Source: Candidatus Allofournierella pullicola
GTDB lineage: Bacteria; Bacillota; Clostridia; Oscillospirales; Ruminococcaceae
DNA length: 64,000 bases
Reading direction: 5' to 3'
Assembly (NCBI GenBank): GCA_019114225.1
Contig: DXFW01000008.1
Span: forward strand, 62,001 to 126,000
The notes under the pieces were generated by a model that saw nothing but the letters and a program-made list of their open reading frames with translations, did not search any database and was not told where the DNA came from. Made by a program: the position numbers and the translations under genes. Positions 37,916 through 46,172 of this stretch are shown here, in pieces (within the stretch, counting starts at the first letter, position 1; the number at the start of each line of letters is the position of its first letter).

Positions 37916-38716
37916 ATGTTCAGTTCGAAAAAGAAAACCGGCTTTTCCAAGCTCGTAGCGTCCATTCCCAACTGGGTCTGGCTCATCATTTCGCTGGCCA
38001 CCGCGCTGCTGCTCTGGGTCATCATCTCCCACACCGAAAAGGGCGGTATCGTGTTCGCCACTCCCCCCGAGGTGCTTGACAGCCTTGTCAAGCAGATCTC
38101 CAACGGCCTCCTGTGGGATCACGCCAGCCACAGCTTGTTCCGCGTGATCGTGGGCTTCTGCCTGGCCTTTGTGGCCTCCATCCCCGTGGCCTTCCTGATG
38201 GGCTGGTACGCCCCCTTCCGCCATGTGGTGGAGCCCTGGATCCAGTTCGTGCGTAACATCCCGCCCCTTGCCTACATCCCCCTGGTCATGGTAGGCGCCG
38301 GCGTGGGCGAGCCCTCCAAGATCATCGTTATCTTCATCGCCTCCTTCCTGGTTCTGGTGGTCACCATCTACCAGGGCGTGTGCAACGTGGACGTCACCCT
38401 CATCAAGGCCGCCCGCATTCTGGGCGCCTCTGACCGCGACATCTTCTTCCGGGTGGTCATTCCCGCTTCCACCCCCTTCATCCTCACCGGCGCCCGTCTG
38501 GGCCTGTCCGCCGCGCTGACCACCCTGGTCGCCGCCGAGCTGACCGGCGCTTCCGAGGGCCTGGGCATGATGATCCAGAAGGCCAGCGGCTACTACGACA
38601 TGGGCACCGTGCTCATGGGCATCATCGTCATCGGCATTATCGGTATCACCATGGAGAAACTGGTTCGGTTCTTAGAGAGGAGGCTCACAGGATGGCAGGA
38701 AACAGTGCAGCAGTAA
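37916..38716 (+). CDS. ABC transporter permease, SsuC/TauC/NrtB family
   Basis: A 266-residue inner-membrane protein with about six segments. The binding-protein-dependent transport signature includes VRNIPPLAYIPLVMVGAGVG and AARILGASDRDIFFRVVIPAS, typical of nitrate, sulfonate and taurine importers. AAAGGAGG precedes the ATG. The 3' end overlaps the ATPase gene by 25 nt. The cognate binding protein follows at 39805 under an identical operator. Confidence 0.9.
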   Translation: MFSSKKKTGFSKLVASIPNWVWLIISLATALLLWVIISHTEKGGIVFATPPEVLDSLVKQISNGLLWDHASHSLFRVIVGFCLAFVASIPVAFLMGWYAPFRHVVEPWIQFVRNIPPLAYIPLVMVGAGVGEPSKIIVIFIASFLVLVVTIYQGVCNVDVTLIKAARILGASDRDIFFRVVIPASTPFILTGARLGLSAALTTLVAAELTGASEGLGMMIQKASGYYDMGTVLMGIIVIGIIGITMEKLVRFLERRLTGWQETVQQ

Positions 38717-39483
38717 AGGTCAAGATCGACAACGTCGTCAAGAAGTTCAACGGCCGGGGTGGCGAGATGATCGCCCTGAACGGCGTCAATCTGGACATCC
38801 ACGAGAACGAATTCATCACGGTGGTGGGCCCCTCCGGCTGCGGCAAGTCCACCATTCTGAACATCATCGCCGGCCTGCTGGAGCCCACCAGCGGCAACGT
38901 CTATGTGGACGGCAAAAAGGTGGAGGGCCCCGGCCCCGAGCGCGGCGTGGTGTTCCAGCAGTACGCCCTGTTCCCCTGGCTCACCGTGCGCAACAACGTC
39001 AAGTTCGCGCTGGATATGCGCGGCATTAAGGGCGCTGAGGCCGACGCCATCGTGGACAAATACTTAAAAATCGTGGACCTGGAGAAGTTTGCCAACCACT
39101 ATCCCAAGGAGCTTTCCGGCGGCATGAAGCAGCGCGTGGCCATCGCCCGCGCCTACGCCGCCGAGCCTGAAGTTCTGCTGATGGACGAACCCTTCGGCGC
39201 TCTGGACGCCCAGACCCGCACCCAGCTGCAGACCGAGCTGCTGAAGACCTGGGAAGCCGAGCAGAAGACCTGCTTCTTCATCACCCACGACGTGGACGAA
39301 GCCATCATCCTGGGCCAGAAGGTGGTCATTATGAGCGCCCGTCCCGGCCGGATCAAGGAGATCGTGGACATCGACATCCCCTATCCCCGCGATCAGGAGA
39401 CCAAGATGAGCCCCCGCTTCCTGGAACTGAAGAACTACATCTGGAGCCAGGTGTATCAGGAGTATCTGGAAGTCCGCAAGTGA
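38692..39483 (+). CDS. ABC transporter ATPase, SsuB/TauB/NrtD family
   Basis: A 263-residue ATPase. Walker A is VGPSGCGKSTILN, the Q-loop VFQQYALFPWLTV (the FPW form is typical of this family), the signature LSGGMKQRVAIARA, Walker B VLLMDEPFGALD and the switch HDVDEA. It energises the permease whose gene it overlaps. It ends at a terminator. Confidence 0.94.
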   Translation: MAGNSAAVKVKIDNVVKKFNGRGGEMIALNGVNLDIHENEFITVVGPSGCGKSTILNIIAGLLEPTSGNVYVDGKKVEGPGPERGVVFQQYALFPWLTVRNNVKFALDMRGIKGAEADAIVDKYLKIVDLEKFANHYPKELSGGMKQRVAIARAYAAEPEVLLMDEPFGALDAQTRTQLQTELLKTWEAEQKTCFFITHDVDEAIILGQKVVIMSARPGRIKEIVDIDIPYPRDQETKMSPRFLELKNYIWSQVYQEYLEVRK

Positions 39484-39508
39484 TCTCATCCCCCAAAAAG
39501 CAAGCAGA

Positions 39509-39549
39509 ACGCCCCCGGGCCGCCTTTGGCCCGGGGGCGTTTGCCCTTT
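39509..39549 (+). terminator. Terminator of the ABC permease-ATPase operon
   Basis: The perfect 13-bp stem ACGCCCCCGGGCC/GGCCCGGGGGCGT is followed by a modest T-run. Confidence 0.75.
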
Positions 39550-39804
39550 GATGTGATTACAAATGGTAACGGCGGCGGCCCCGCAAAGGGGCTTTTCTCC
39601 GGCAGAATTCACAAGGCTCCGGCAATGATTCTGTCAAAATGCCCAAAAACTATCCCGGAAAGGTATGAGAATATTTCATACTTTTCAATGCCCCTTCCGG
39701 CGCGTATACTTTGAGATGACAACAGCCGGAAAAGGTGTTTTCTTTTTCGGCCAAGCGAGGCGGGTCATGGCCCGCCGCTTCAAAAACAATGGAGGAAGAT
39801 ACAT
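39550..39804. other. Leader region of the binding-protein gene
   Basis: No gene is seen. A small hairpin GGCCCC/GGGGC-TTTT lies near 39576-39597. The palindromic operator and promoter follow, then a leader of about 85 nt to the GGAGG site and ATG at 39805. Confidence 0.5.
39663..39710 (+). promoter_or_regulatory. Palindromic operator 2 with promoter
   Basis: GTATGA-N7-TCATAC (39663-39681) is identical to operator 1 over more than 20 bp. It abuts TTTTCA (39682-39687), with a 17-bp spacer to TATACT (39705-39710). It drives the substrate-binding lipoprotein gene. Confidence 0.8.
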
Positions 39805-40878
39805 ATGAAAAAGCTTCTCAGCCTCGCGCTGGCAGGCGTTATGGCCCTGAGCCTGGCCGCCTGCGGCAGCACCCCCAGCAGCACTCCTGCTTCCACCCCG
39901 GCTTCCGGCAGCACCTCTGCTTCCACCCCCGCTTCCGAGCCCGCCGAGGAGTTCGAGACCGTTGACCTGCGCGTTGCCTACATGCCCAACATGGGTTCCA
40001 ACAGCCTGCTGGCCACCGCTCTGAACATGGGCTACTTTGAGGAGATGGGCCTGAACGTCACCCTGACCGAGTTCCAGGGCGGCCCCCAGGAGATCGCCGC
40101 CATGGCTTCCGGCGACATCGACATTTCCCAGATCGGCCACGGCGCCCATGCCCTGTGCATTGAGGGCCAGGCCAAGATCTTCCATCTGGACTGCACCAGC
40201 CTGGCTGACGCCGTTGTGGCCAACACCGACAAGGGCATCAGCTCCATCGCTGACCTGAAGGGCAAGACCATCGGCGTGTCCAGCGGCACCTCCGCCGAGA
40301 TCATCCTGAACCTGGCTCTGGCTTCCGCCGGCATGACCAAGGATGACGTCACCCTGGTCGAGATGGACGCCAACGGCATGGTGAGCGCCATGGTCAGCGG
40401 CGGCGTGGACGCCTGCGCTACCTGGAGCCCCAGCACCATGACCATCGCCAACGCTCTGGGCGACAAGGCTCTGACCCTGGCCACCAACAACGACTACGTT
40501 GACCAGGTCACCTTCCCCTCCAGCTTCATCACCACCGAGAAGTTCGCTGCCGACAACCACGACGTGCTGGTCCGCTTCAGCCGCGCTCTGCTGAAGGCTC
40601 AGGACTACCGTGCCGCCAACATCGAAGAGGTGGCCAAGTGGGTCGCCAAGCAGTGCAAAGCCGACGAGCAGACCATGCTGGACTGCGTGGGCGAGGGCAA
40701 CTGGCTCACCGGTGAGTTCGTGGCTGCGGGCCTGGAAGACGGCACCGTGAAGAGCTACTACGAGAACCAGCAGAAGGTGTTCATCGACGCCGGCCGCATC
40801 ACCGAGGAAGTTCCCGTTGAGAACTACGTGATGTTCGACGTCATGGAAGAGGCTGTGGCCGCCACCTACGGCGCCTGA
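39805..40878 (+). CDS. Substrate-binding lipoprotein, SsuA/TauA/NMT1-like
   Basis: A 357-residue lipoprotein. The signal peptide ends at LSLAAC (about residue 20). A Ser/Thr/Pro/Ala linker with STPAS repeats follows. The binding domain starts VDLRVAYMPNMGSNSLLATA and contains IADLKGKTIGVSSGTSAEII, typical of sulfonate/nitrate/taurine-type proteins. It is the receptor for the ABC transporter encoded just upstream, with which it shares an operator. Separate transcription allows higher expression of the receptor. Confidence 0.9.
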   Translation: MKKLLSLALAGVMALSLAACGSTPSSTPASTPASGSTSASTPASEPAEEFETVDLRVAYMPNMGSNSLLATALNMGYFEEMGLNVTLTEFQGGPQEIAAMASGDIDISQIGHGAHALCIEGQAKIFHLDCTSLADAVVANTDKGISSIADLKGKTIGVSSGTSAEIILNLALASAGMTKDDVTLVEMDANGMVSAMVSGGVDACATWSPSTMTIANALGDKALTLATNNDYVDQVTFPSSFITTEKFAADNHDVLVRFSRALLKAQDYRAANIEEVAKWVAKQCKADEQTMLDCVGEGNWLTGEFVAAGLEDGTVKSYYENQQKVFIDAGRITEEVPVENYVMFDVMEEAVAATYGA

Positions 40879-40906
40879 GCCGCTTAAAACCGCATAGAAC
40901 CTGCAA

Positions 40907-40944
40907 GGGGGCATAAAGGCATTGCTTTATGCCCCCTTTTTTTC
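40907..40944 (+). terminator. Terminator after the binding-protein gene
   Basis: The 12-bp perfect stem GGGGGCATAAAG/CTTTATGCCCCC is followed by seven T. Confidence 0.95.
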
Positions 40945-41025
40945 GCGTCGCCGGCCAAAAATCTCCCGGCGGGGGCTGTCTTGTGATATAATGGCAGTAA
41001 CACGAAAAAAAAGGGGGGTGCGGCA

Positions 41026-42558
41026 ATGCTGGTCCTGGTTCAGGTGCTGATGGCGGTGGCCACGGTGATGGTGGCCGCCAACCGGCGGGACGTGCTCTCT
41101 GCCTACCTGGGCGGGCTTTCTGCCAGCTTTGTGGTGATGATGTGCGGCGTGGTGACCTATGTGGCCAAAATGGGCGGCTACAACACCGCCCAGCGCCTGT
41201 TCCTCTTTTTGCTGCCCGACCTGCAGCTGTGGCTTCAGGGCCTGCCCATCCCCCTGGGCACCCTGGGTTATCTGGTGGCGTTGGGCCGCAGTTTGTTCCC
41301 GTATTTTCTTTTGTGCCTGGGCATTTACCATTCCAACCTCCACTGGGTGCGCCGCCACGAAAAAGCCATCCGCGGGGTGCACCTGCTGGGCACGCTGGTG
41401 CTGCTGGTCTATTACTGGCCGCCGGTGTTCCGCCTGGTGGTGGGCGGGCGCTTCTGGGTGCTGGTCATCATGCGCCAGATCTGCCTTGGCTGGATCGTGG
41501 CCAGTGTGCTGGCGGCCCTCGGCCTGCTGCTGCAGGACTACTTCGCCACCACCTCCCCCTACTTCAAGCGCAGCATGCGCCTGGTGGTGCTGGCGCTGGT
41601 GAGCGTCACCGTGCTTTACAGCATGTACGCCATCCAGGACCCCGGCCAGATCTATAACTTCTATGTCTCGGAATACATCCGCCTTGGCTCGCTGAACTAT
41701 CTGCGCACCGCCCTGTCCAGCGGGTGGAGCTGGCTGCCGCTGCTGGCCTGCACCGTGTTTTTCGTGGGCCTGGGGTCCTTCAACATGATCCACTACAGCC
41801 GCCTGAGCCAGTCGGAAGCCCAGGAGGACACCACCCTCCAGCGCAAGTTCGACACCGCATCCATGGGCGCGTCGGTGTTCGTCCACAGCATTAAAAATCA
41901 GCTGCTGGCCGCCCGCGTGGCTCACAAAAAACTGCAGCAGGAGCTGGAAGAGCCTGAACCGGACCTGGAAAAGGTGCGGGCCTGGGCCACCTGCCTGCGG
42001 GAGATGAACGCCTCCATGCTGGAGCGGATGGAAGAACTCTACCGCTCCATCAAGGTCAGCTACATCGAGCTGGTGCCGGTGGAGTCGGGGGAAATCGTGG
42101 AATCAGCCCTGGCCCGGCTGGCCCAGAAATACCCGGACGCGAAGGTGCAGGTGCACCAGAGCGTGCAGGCGCTGGTGCTGGCGGACCGCACCCACATGGC
42201 GGAGGCGCTGTACAACCTGCTCACCAACGCCTGGGAGGCGGCCAGCGCCGCCGCCGGCGGCCCGCGGGTGGAGCTGCTGGTGCAGCCGGAACGGCTGTGG
42301 CTGGATTTCATCGTGAGGGACAACGGCCCCGGTATCTCCCGGGCCGAGCAGAAGAAGATCTTTGACCCCTTCTACACCAGCCGCAACACCAACAACAACT
42401 GGGGCATGGGTCTTTACTATGTGCGCCAGATCGTCAAGAGCCATCTGGGCCACATGCAGATCAAAAGCGCCGAGGGCAAGGGCAGCAGCTTCATCGTCAT
42501 GCTGCCCCGGTACGTGCCCGGGCGTCAGAAAAACCAAGGGGGGCGGGAAGAAACATGA
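41026..42558 (+). CDS. Sensor histidine kinase with multi-pass membrane domain
   Basis: A 510-residue protein. About seven hydrophobic segments in the first 250 residues form the sensor. The H-box reads VFVHSIKNQLLAARVAHKKL; a helical dimer region follows. The ATPase has NLLTNAWEAA (N box), DNGPGIS (G1), DPFYTSR (F box) and NWGMGLYYVRQIV (G2). A TGTGATATAAT extended -10 promoter lies about 35 nt upstream. It overlaps its response regulator by 4 nt. The signal is unknown; its position between the transporter and the sugar genes suggests it senses their substrate. Confidence 0.9.
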   Translation: MLVLVQVLMAVATVMVAANRRDVLSAYLGGLSASFVVMMCGVVTYVAKMGGYNTAQRLFLFLLPDLQLWLQGLPIPLGTLGYLVALGRSLFPYFLLCLGIYHSNLHWVRRHEKAIRGVHLLGTLVLLVYYWPPVFRLVVGGRFWVLVIMRQICLGWIVASVLAALGLLLQDYFATTSPYFKRSMRLVVLALVSVTVLYSMYAIQDPGQIYNFYVSEYIRLGSLNYLRTALSSGWSWLPLLACTVFFVGLGSFNMIHYSRLSQSEAQEDTTLQRKFDTASMGASVFVHSIKNQLLAARVAHKKLQQELEEPEPDLEKVRAWATCLREMNASMLERMEELYRSIKVSYIELVPVESGEIVESALARLAQKYPDAKVQVHQSVQALVLADRTHMAEALYNLLTNAWEAASAAAGGPRVELLVQPERLWLDFIVRDNGPGISRAEQKKIFDPFYTSRNTNNNWGMGLYYVRQIVKSHLGHMQIKSAEGKGSSFIVMLPRYVPGRQKNQGGREET

Positions 42559-43220
42559 TCTCCATTCTCATTGCCGACGACTTTGACCTGCTGCGGCAGG
42601 ACCTGACCGAACTGCTCAACGCTCAGCCGGATATGCAGGTGGTGGGCGAGGCGTCCACCGGGGCGGGGATCGTGGAGCTGGCGAAAAACGTCAAGAGCGA
42701 CATGATCCTGATGGACATCGAAATGGAGAACACCTCCGCCGGGATCCAGGCCGCCGAGGCCATCCACGCCGCCGACCCGAACCGCCTCATCCTCTATCTC
42801 ACCGCCCACGACACCGACCGCATGATCCTCACCGCCATGGCCACCGGCGCGGTGGACTACATCGTCAAGGGCGCCGAGGACGAAGAGGTGCTGGCCCACA
42901 TCCGGGCCGCGGCGGCGGGCCACCCCATGCTGAACGCGCGGGTGCAGTCCACCGTCATCCGGGAGTACGACCGCCTGCGCCGCTCGGAGCAGAGCCTGCT
43001 CTTCTTCATCAACAACGTCTCCCAGCTCACTTCCACCGAGCGGGAGCTGGTCCGCCTGCTTTTGCAGGACAAAAAGGTCAAGGAGATCGCCGCCATCCGC
43101 TGTGTGGAGGTGGTGACCATCAAGACCCAGATCAAGGGCCTCTTGCATAAGTTCGGCTGCACCCGCACCAAGGAGATCGTGGAGATGATCCGCCAGCTGA
43201 ACATTTCTCATCTGTTTTGA
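42555..43220 (+). CDS. LuxR/NarL-type response regulator
   Basis: A 221-residue protein. The receiver domain has acidic DDFD at the start, phospho-acceptor Asp in ILMDIEMENT, and Lys in YIVKGAED. The C-terminal helix-turn-helix reads LTSTERELVRLLLQDKKVKE, followed by VVTIKTQIKGLLHKFG. Such regulators bind inverted repeats upstream of -35 boxes. It is the best local candidate to bind the GTATGA-N7-TCATAC palindromes on both sides of it. It overlaps the kinase gene; the NagB-like gene follows at 50 nt without a terminator. Confidence 0.9.
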   Translation: MISILIADDFDLLRQDLTELLNAQPDMQVVGEASTGAGIVELAKNVKSDMILMDIEMENTSAGIQAAEAIHAADPNRLILYLTAHDTDRMILTAMATGAVDYIVKGAEDEEVLAHIRAAAAGHPMLNARVQSTVIREYDRLRRSEQSLLFFINNVSQLTSTERELVRLLLQDKKVKEIAAIRCVEVVTIKTQIKGLLHKFGCTRTKEIVEMIRQLNISHLF

Positions 43221-43270
43221 CGCCGGGCGGCCCCGCGCCGCCCCCTCGTGATAAAGAAAGGAGAACCGTC

Positions 43271-44089
43271 ATGTACGAATACTTCCACATCAGCGCCCAG
43301 GACCTGGGCAAGGACGCCAAGGTCCCCGTTCTCAAGCTGGGCGATTCCGGCGAGGTCTTTTACGAGATCGCCATGGAGATGATCAACACCATCAAGGCCA
43401 ACAACGCCGCCGGCAAGCACACCGTGTTCATCTGCCCCGTGGGCCCCGTGGGCCAGTATCCCATCTTTGTGCGGCTGGTCAACCGTGACCGGATCAGCCT
43501 GAAGAACTGCTGGTTCATCAACATGGACGAGTACCTCACCGACGAGGGCGAGTGGGTGGACAAGAGCCATCCGTTGAGCTTCCGCGGCTTCATGGACCGC
43601 ACGGTCTACACCAAGATCGACCCCGAGCTGCTTATGCCCGAAGAGCAGCGCATTTTCCCCGACCCCCACGACCCCGAGCACATCCAGCGGGTCATTGATG
43701 AATTGGGCGGCGTGGACGTGACCTTCGGCGGCATTGGTATCAACGGCCACCTGGCCTTCAACGAGCCTCAGGACGAGCTGACCGCCGACGAGTTCGCCCA
43801 GCTGCCCACCCGCGTGCTGACCATCAGCCGCGAGACCCGCACCACCAACGCCATCGGCGACTACAACGGCGCCATCGACGCCATGCCCCGCAAGTGCGTC
43901 ACCATCGGCATGAAGCAGATTCTGAGCGCCAAGAAGATCCGCCTGGGCGTCTTCCGCGACTGGCACCGGGCCGTGGTGCGTCAGACCGCCTACGGCGAGG
44001 TGAGCGCCCACTTCCCGGCCACCCTCATCCAGCGTCATCCCGACGCCATGGTCATCGCCAACGCCAACGCGGCCCAGCAGCCGTTCTGA
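43271..44089 (+). CDS. NagB-family (glucosamine-6-phosphate deaminase-like) protein with altered active site
   Basis: A 272-residue member of the NagB/RpiA/6-phosphogluconolactonase fold. The catalytic FINMDEYL (Asp86) and GHLAFNEP (His160, Glu165) are present. The Asp of the usual GxxDGH motif is Asn158 (GIGINGH). The usual phosphate loop (TGSTP or TGGTP) is replaced by CPVGPVGQYP, with no Ser or Thr, and the region of the phosphate-binding lysine reads GVFRDWHRAVVRQ. It may act on a non-phosphorylated substrate. AAAGGAG precedes the ATG. nagA follows 25 nt later. Confidence 0.8.
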   Translation: MYEYFHISAQDLGKDAKVPVLKLGDSGEVFYEIAMEMINTIKANNAAGKHTVFICPVGPVGQYPIFVRLVNRDRISLKNCWFINMDEYLTDEGEWVDKSHPLSFRGFMDRTVYTKIDPELLMPEEQRIFPDPHDPEHIQRVIDELGGVDVTFGGIGINGHLAFNEPQDELTADEFAQLPTRVLTISRETRTTNAIGDYNGAIDAMPRKCVTIGMKQILSAKKIRLGVFRDWHRAVVRQTAYGEVSAHFPATLIQRHPDAMVIANANAAQQPF

Positions 44090-44114
44090 GAAAAGGGCAG
44101 GGGAGGAAACGCAG

Positions 44115-45269
44115 ATGGAACAGTTCGTTATCACCAATGCCCTGGTCTACACCGGCCACCGCTTTGCCCCCCGTGAGGTGTATGTGGAAAACGGCCGTGT
44201 GGCCCAGCTGGCAAAAAAAGTGAATGCCCCGGCAGACTGCCCCCGGCTGGACCTGGGGGGAAAACGGCTGGTCCCCGGCTTCATCGACATCCACACCCAC
44301 GGCGCGGCCGGGGTGGACGTGAACGCCGCCACCACCGAGCAGCTGAACGGCACCATCGGCCACTTCTTTGCCAGCCAGGGCACCACCGGCTGGCTGTGCA
44401 GCGTGCTCACCGACACCCCTGAGCAGACCCTCTGGTGCCTGGACCAGGCCAAAGCCGCCATGAAAGAGCAGGGCGACTGGGCCCAGCTTTTGGGCGTGCA
44501 CCTGGAAGGGCCCTTCCTGGCCAGCCAGTACAAGGGCGCCATGCCCGAGCACCTGCTGCAGACCGGCTCCGCCGAGCTCTTCGCCAAGTACGAGGCTGCC
44601 GGCGAGGGCGCGGTGAAGTACATGACCGTGAGCCCCGAGGTGGCGGGCGTGCCGGAGATGATCCGGGACATCGCCGCCCGGGTGAAGGTGGCCATCGGCC
44701 ACTCCGGCGCGGAGTACGACACCGCCATGGAGTGCATTGAAAACGGCGCGGTCAGCGCCACCCACACCTTCAACGCCATGCGTCTGTTCCACCAGCACCA
44801 GCCGGCCATCATGGGCGCGGTGCTGGAGAGCGACGTTTACTGCGAGGCCATCTGCGACGGGCGGCACCTGCACCCCGCCAGCGTGCGCCTGCTGCTCAAG
44901 TGCAAGGGCTACGACCGGGTGGTGGCCGTGACCGACAGCATTATGGCCGCCGGCCTGCCCGACGGCAACTACAAGCTGGGCGTGAACGACGTGGTGGTGG
45001 AGGACGGCGACGCCAAACTCGCCTCCGACGGCACCCGCGCCGGCAGCACCCTCACCACCGGCCAGGCGCTGAAGAACCTGGTGAAGTTCACCGGCGAAGG
45101 CCCCGAAAAGGTGCTGCCCCTGCTCACCGAGAACCCCGCCGACCTGCTGGGCCTTGCCCGCAAGGGCCGCATTGCCCCGGGGTGCGACGCCGACTTCGTG
45201 GTGCTGGGCGATGATCTGTCGGTGCTGCGCACCATCGTGGGCGGCCGCACCGTCTACGCCGCCGAATGA
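44115..45269 (+). CDS. nagA: N-acetylglucosamine-6-phosphate deacetylase family
   Basis: A 384-residue amidohydrolase. Metal and catalytic motifs: IDIHTHGAAG, VHLEGPFLASQYKGA (Glu131), AIGHSGAEYD, ATHTFNAM and VTDSIMAAG (Asp274). The family removes the acetyl group from GlcNAc-6-P. The segment equivalent to HHREPG, whose Arg contacts phosphate in E. coli NagA as I recall, is HQHQPA (His228). Its ATGA overlap with the TauE-like gene indicates one operon. Confidence 0.9.
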   Translation: MEQFVITNALVYTGHRFAPREVYVENGRVAQLAKKVNAPADCPRLDLGGKRLVPGFIDIHTHGAAGVDVNAATTEQLNGTIGHFFASQGTTGWLCSVLTDTPEQTLWCLDQAKAAMKEQGDWAQLLGVHLEGPFLASQYKGAMPEHLLQTGSAELFAKYEAAGEGAVKYMTVSPEVAGVPEMIRDIAARVKVAIGHSGAEYDTAMECIENGAVSATHTFNAMRLFHQHQPAIMGAVLESDVYCEAICDGRHLHPASVRLLLKCKGYDRVVAVTDSIMAAGLPDGNYKLGVNDVVVEDGDAKLASDGTRAGSTLTTGQALKNLVKFTGEGPEKVLPLLTENPADLLGLARKGRIAPGCDADFVVLGDDLSVLRTIVGGRTVYAAE

Positions 45270-45997
45270 CCGCCCCGCTGACCCTGGCGCTGGTGGCCCT
45301 CATCTCGGTGGCGGGCAGCTTTGTGCAGGCGTCCACCGGCTTTGGATACGCCGTCACCGTGATGGCCCTGTGGCCGCTGTTCTTGCCCTACAAGACGGCG
45401 CTGGTGGTGGAACTGCTGGCCGCCCTGGCCCTGTGTGTGGTCATCGCCGTGCGCTACCGCCGCTCCATCAACTGGCGGCAGCTCATCGCCCCCTGCGCCG
45501 CCTCCTTTGTGACCAACTGGCTGGGCCTGCAAATTATGGCCGGCAGCCCGGACACGGTGCTGCGCCGGCTGTTGGGCGCGGCGCTGATGGCGCTGGCGGT
45601 CTACTTCATCTTCTTTTCCCAGCGGTTCCGGGTGCGCCCCACCCTCGCCGCCGGCCTCACTGCCGGCGCGGTGGCGGGCCTTTCCGCCGGCATGTTCAGC
45701 ATTGGCGGGCCGCCCATCGTGGTCTACTACCTGGCCGCCTTCTCGGACAAGAAGGAGTACACCGCCACCACCCAGATGTATTTCATCCTCACCAGCCTGT
45801 GGCTGGTGGCCCAGCACCTCTGGATGGGCAACGTGGACGGGCTGGCCCTGCAGTGCACCGGCGCGGCGCTGGCCGGCCTTGCCGTGGGCACCGCCGCGGG
45901 CCTGGCGGTGTTCCGGGCGCTGCCGCTGGAGCGTATCAAAAAACTGGTCTATGGCTTCATGCTCGTGATGGGCGCCTATATCCTCATCACCGGCTGA
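45266..45997 (+). CDS. TauE/SafE family anion exporter, copy 1
   Basis: A 243-residue membrane protein with about eight segments. The duplicated family motif appears as VQASTGFGYAVTVMAL near the start and SAGMFSIGGPPIVVYYL in the second half. TauE/SafE proteins export sulfite, sulfoacetate or other organosulfonates; some carry other anions. It is translationally coupled to nagA, which ties export to sugar processing. Confidence 0.88.
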   Translation: MTAPLTLALVALISVAGSFVQASTGFGYAVTVMALWPLFLPYKTALVVELLAALALCVVIAVRYRRSINWRQLIAPCAASFVTNWLGLQIMAGSPDTVLRRLLGAALMALAVYFIFFSQRFRVRPTLAAGLTAGAVAGLSAGMFSIGGPPIVVYYLAAFSDKKEYTATTQMYFILTSLWLVAQHLWMGNVDGLALQCTGAALAGLAVGTAAGLAVFRALPLERIKKLVYGFMLVMGAYILITG

Positions 45998-46018
45998 CCG
46001 CTTTGCCCCAAAAAGAAA

Positions 46019-46049
46019 CCTCCCCCCGTGCGGCGGGGGGATTTTTTTG
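46019..46049 (+). terminator. Terminator after TauE/SafE copy 1
   Basis: The stem TCCCCCCG/CGGGGGGA is followed by seven T. Confidence 0.88.
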
Positions 46050-46061
46050 CCTTTTTCGGTA

Positions 46062-46109
46062 GTATGAGGCTTTTTCATACTCGCAATTGGGCTCGCTGTG
46101 CCGTATAAT
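46062..46109 (+). promoter_or_regulatory. Palindromic operator 3 with promoter
   Basis: GTATGA-N7-TCATAC (46062-46080) has the same arms and spacing as operators 1 and 2 but a different centre. It abuts TCGCAA (46081-46086), with a 17-bp spacer to a perfect TATAAT (46104-46109). It drives the Pgi-like gene at 46173. Confidence 0.78.
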
Positions 46110-46172
46110 GAAAACTGGAAGAGATTGTGACCGCGGCGGTGCGCCGCGGCAAAAATAAGGGAGGGAAGTGCA

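Noticed and set aside
43217-43270. N-terminal extension of the NagB-like protein
   Set aside because: The ATG at 43271 follows AAAGGAG; the upstream residues are Pro/Arg-rich and overlap the response-regulator end.
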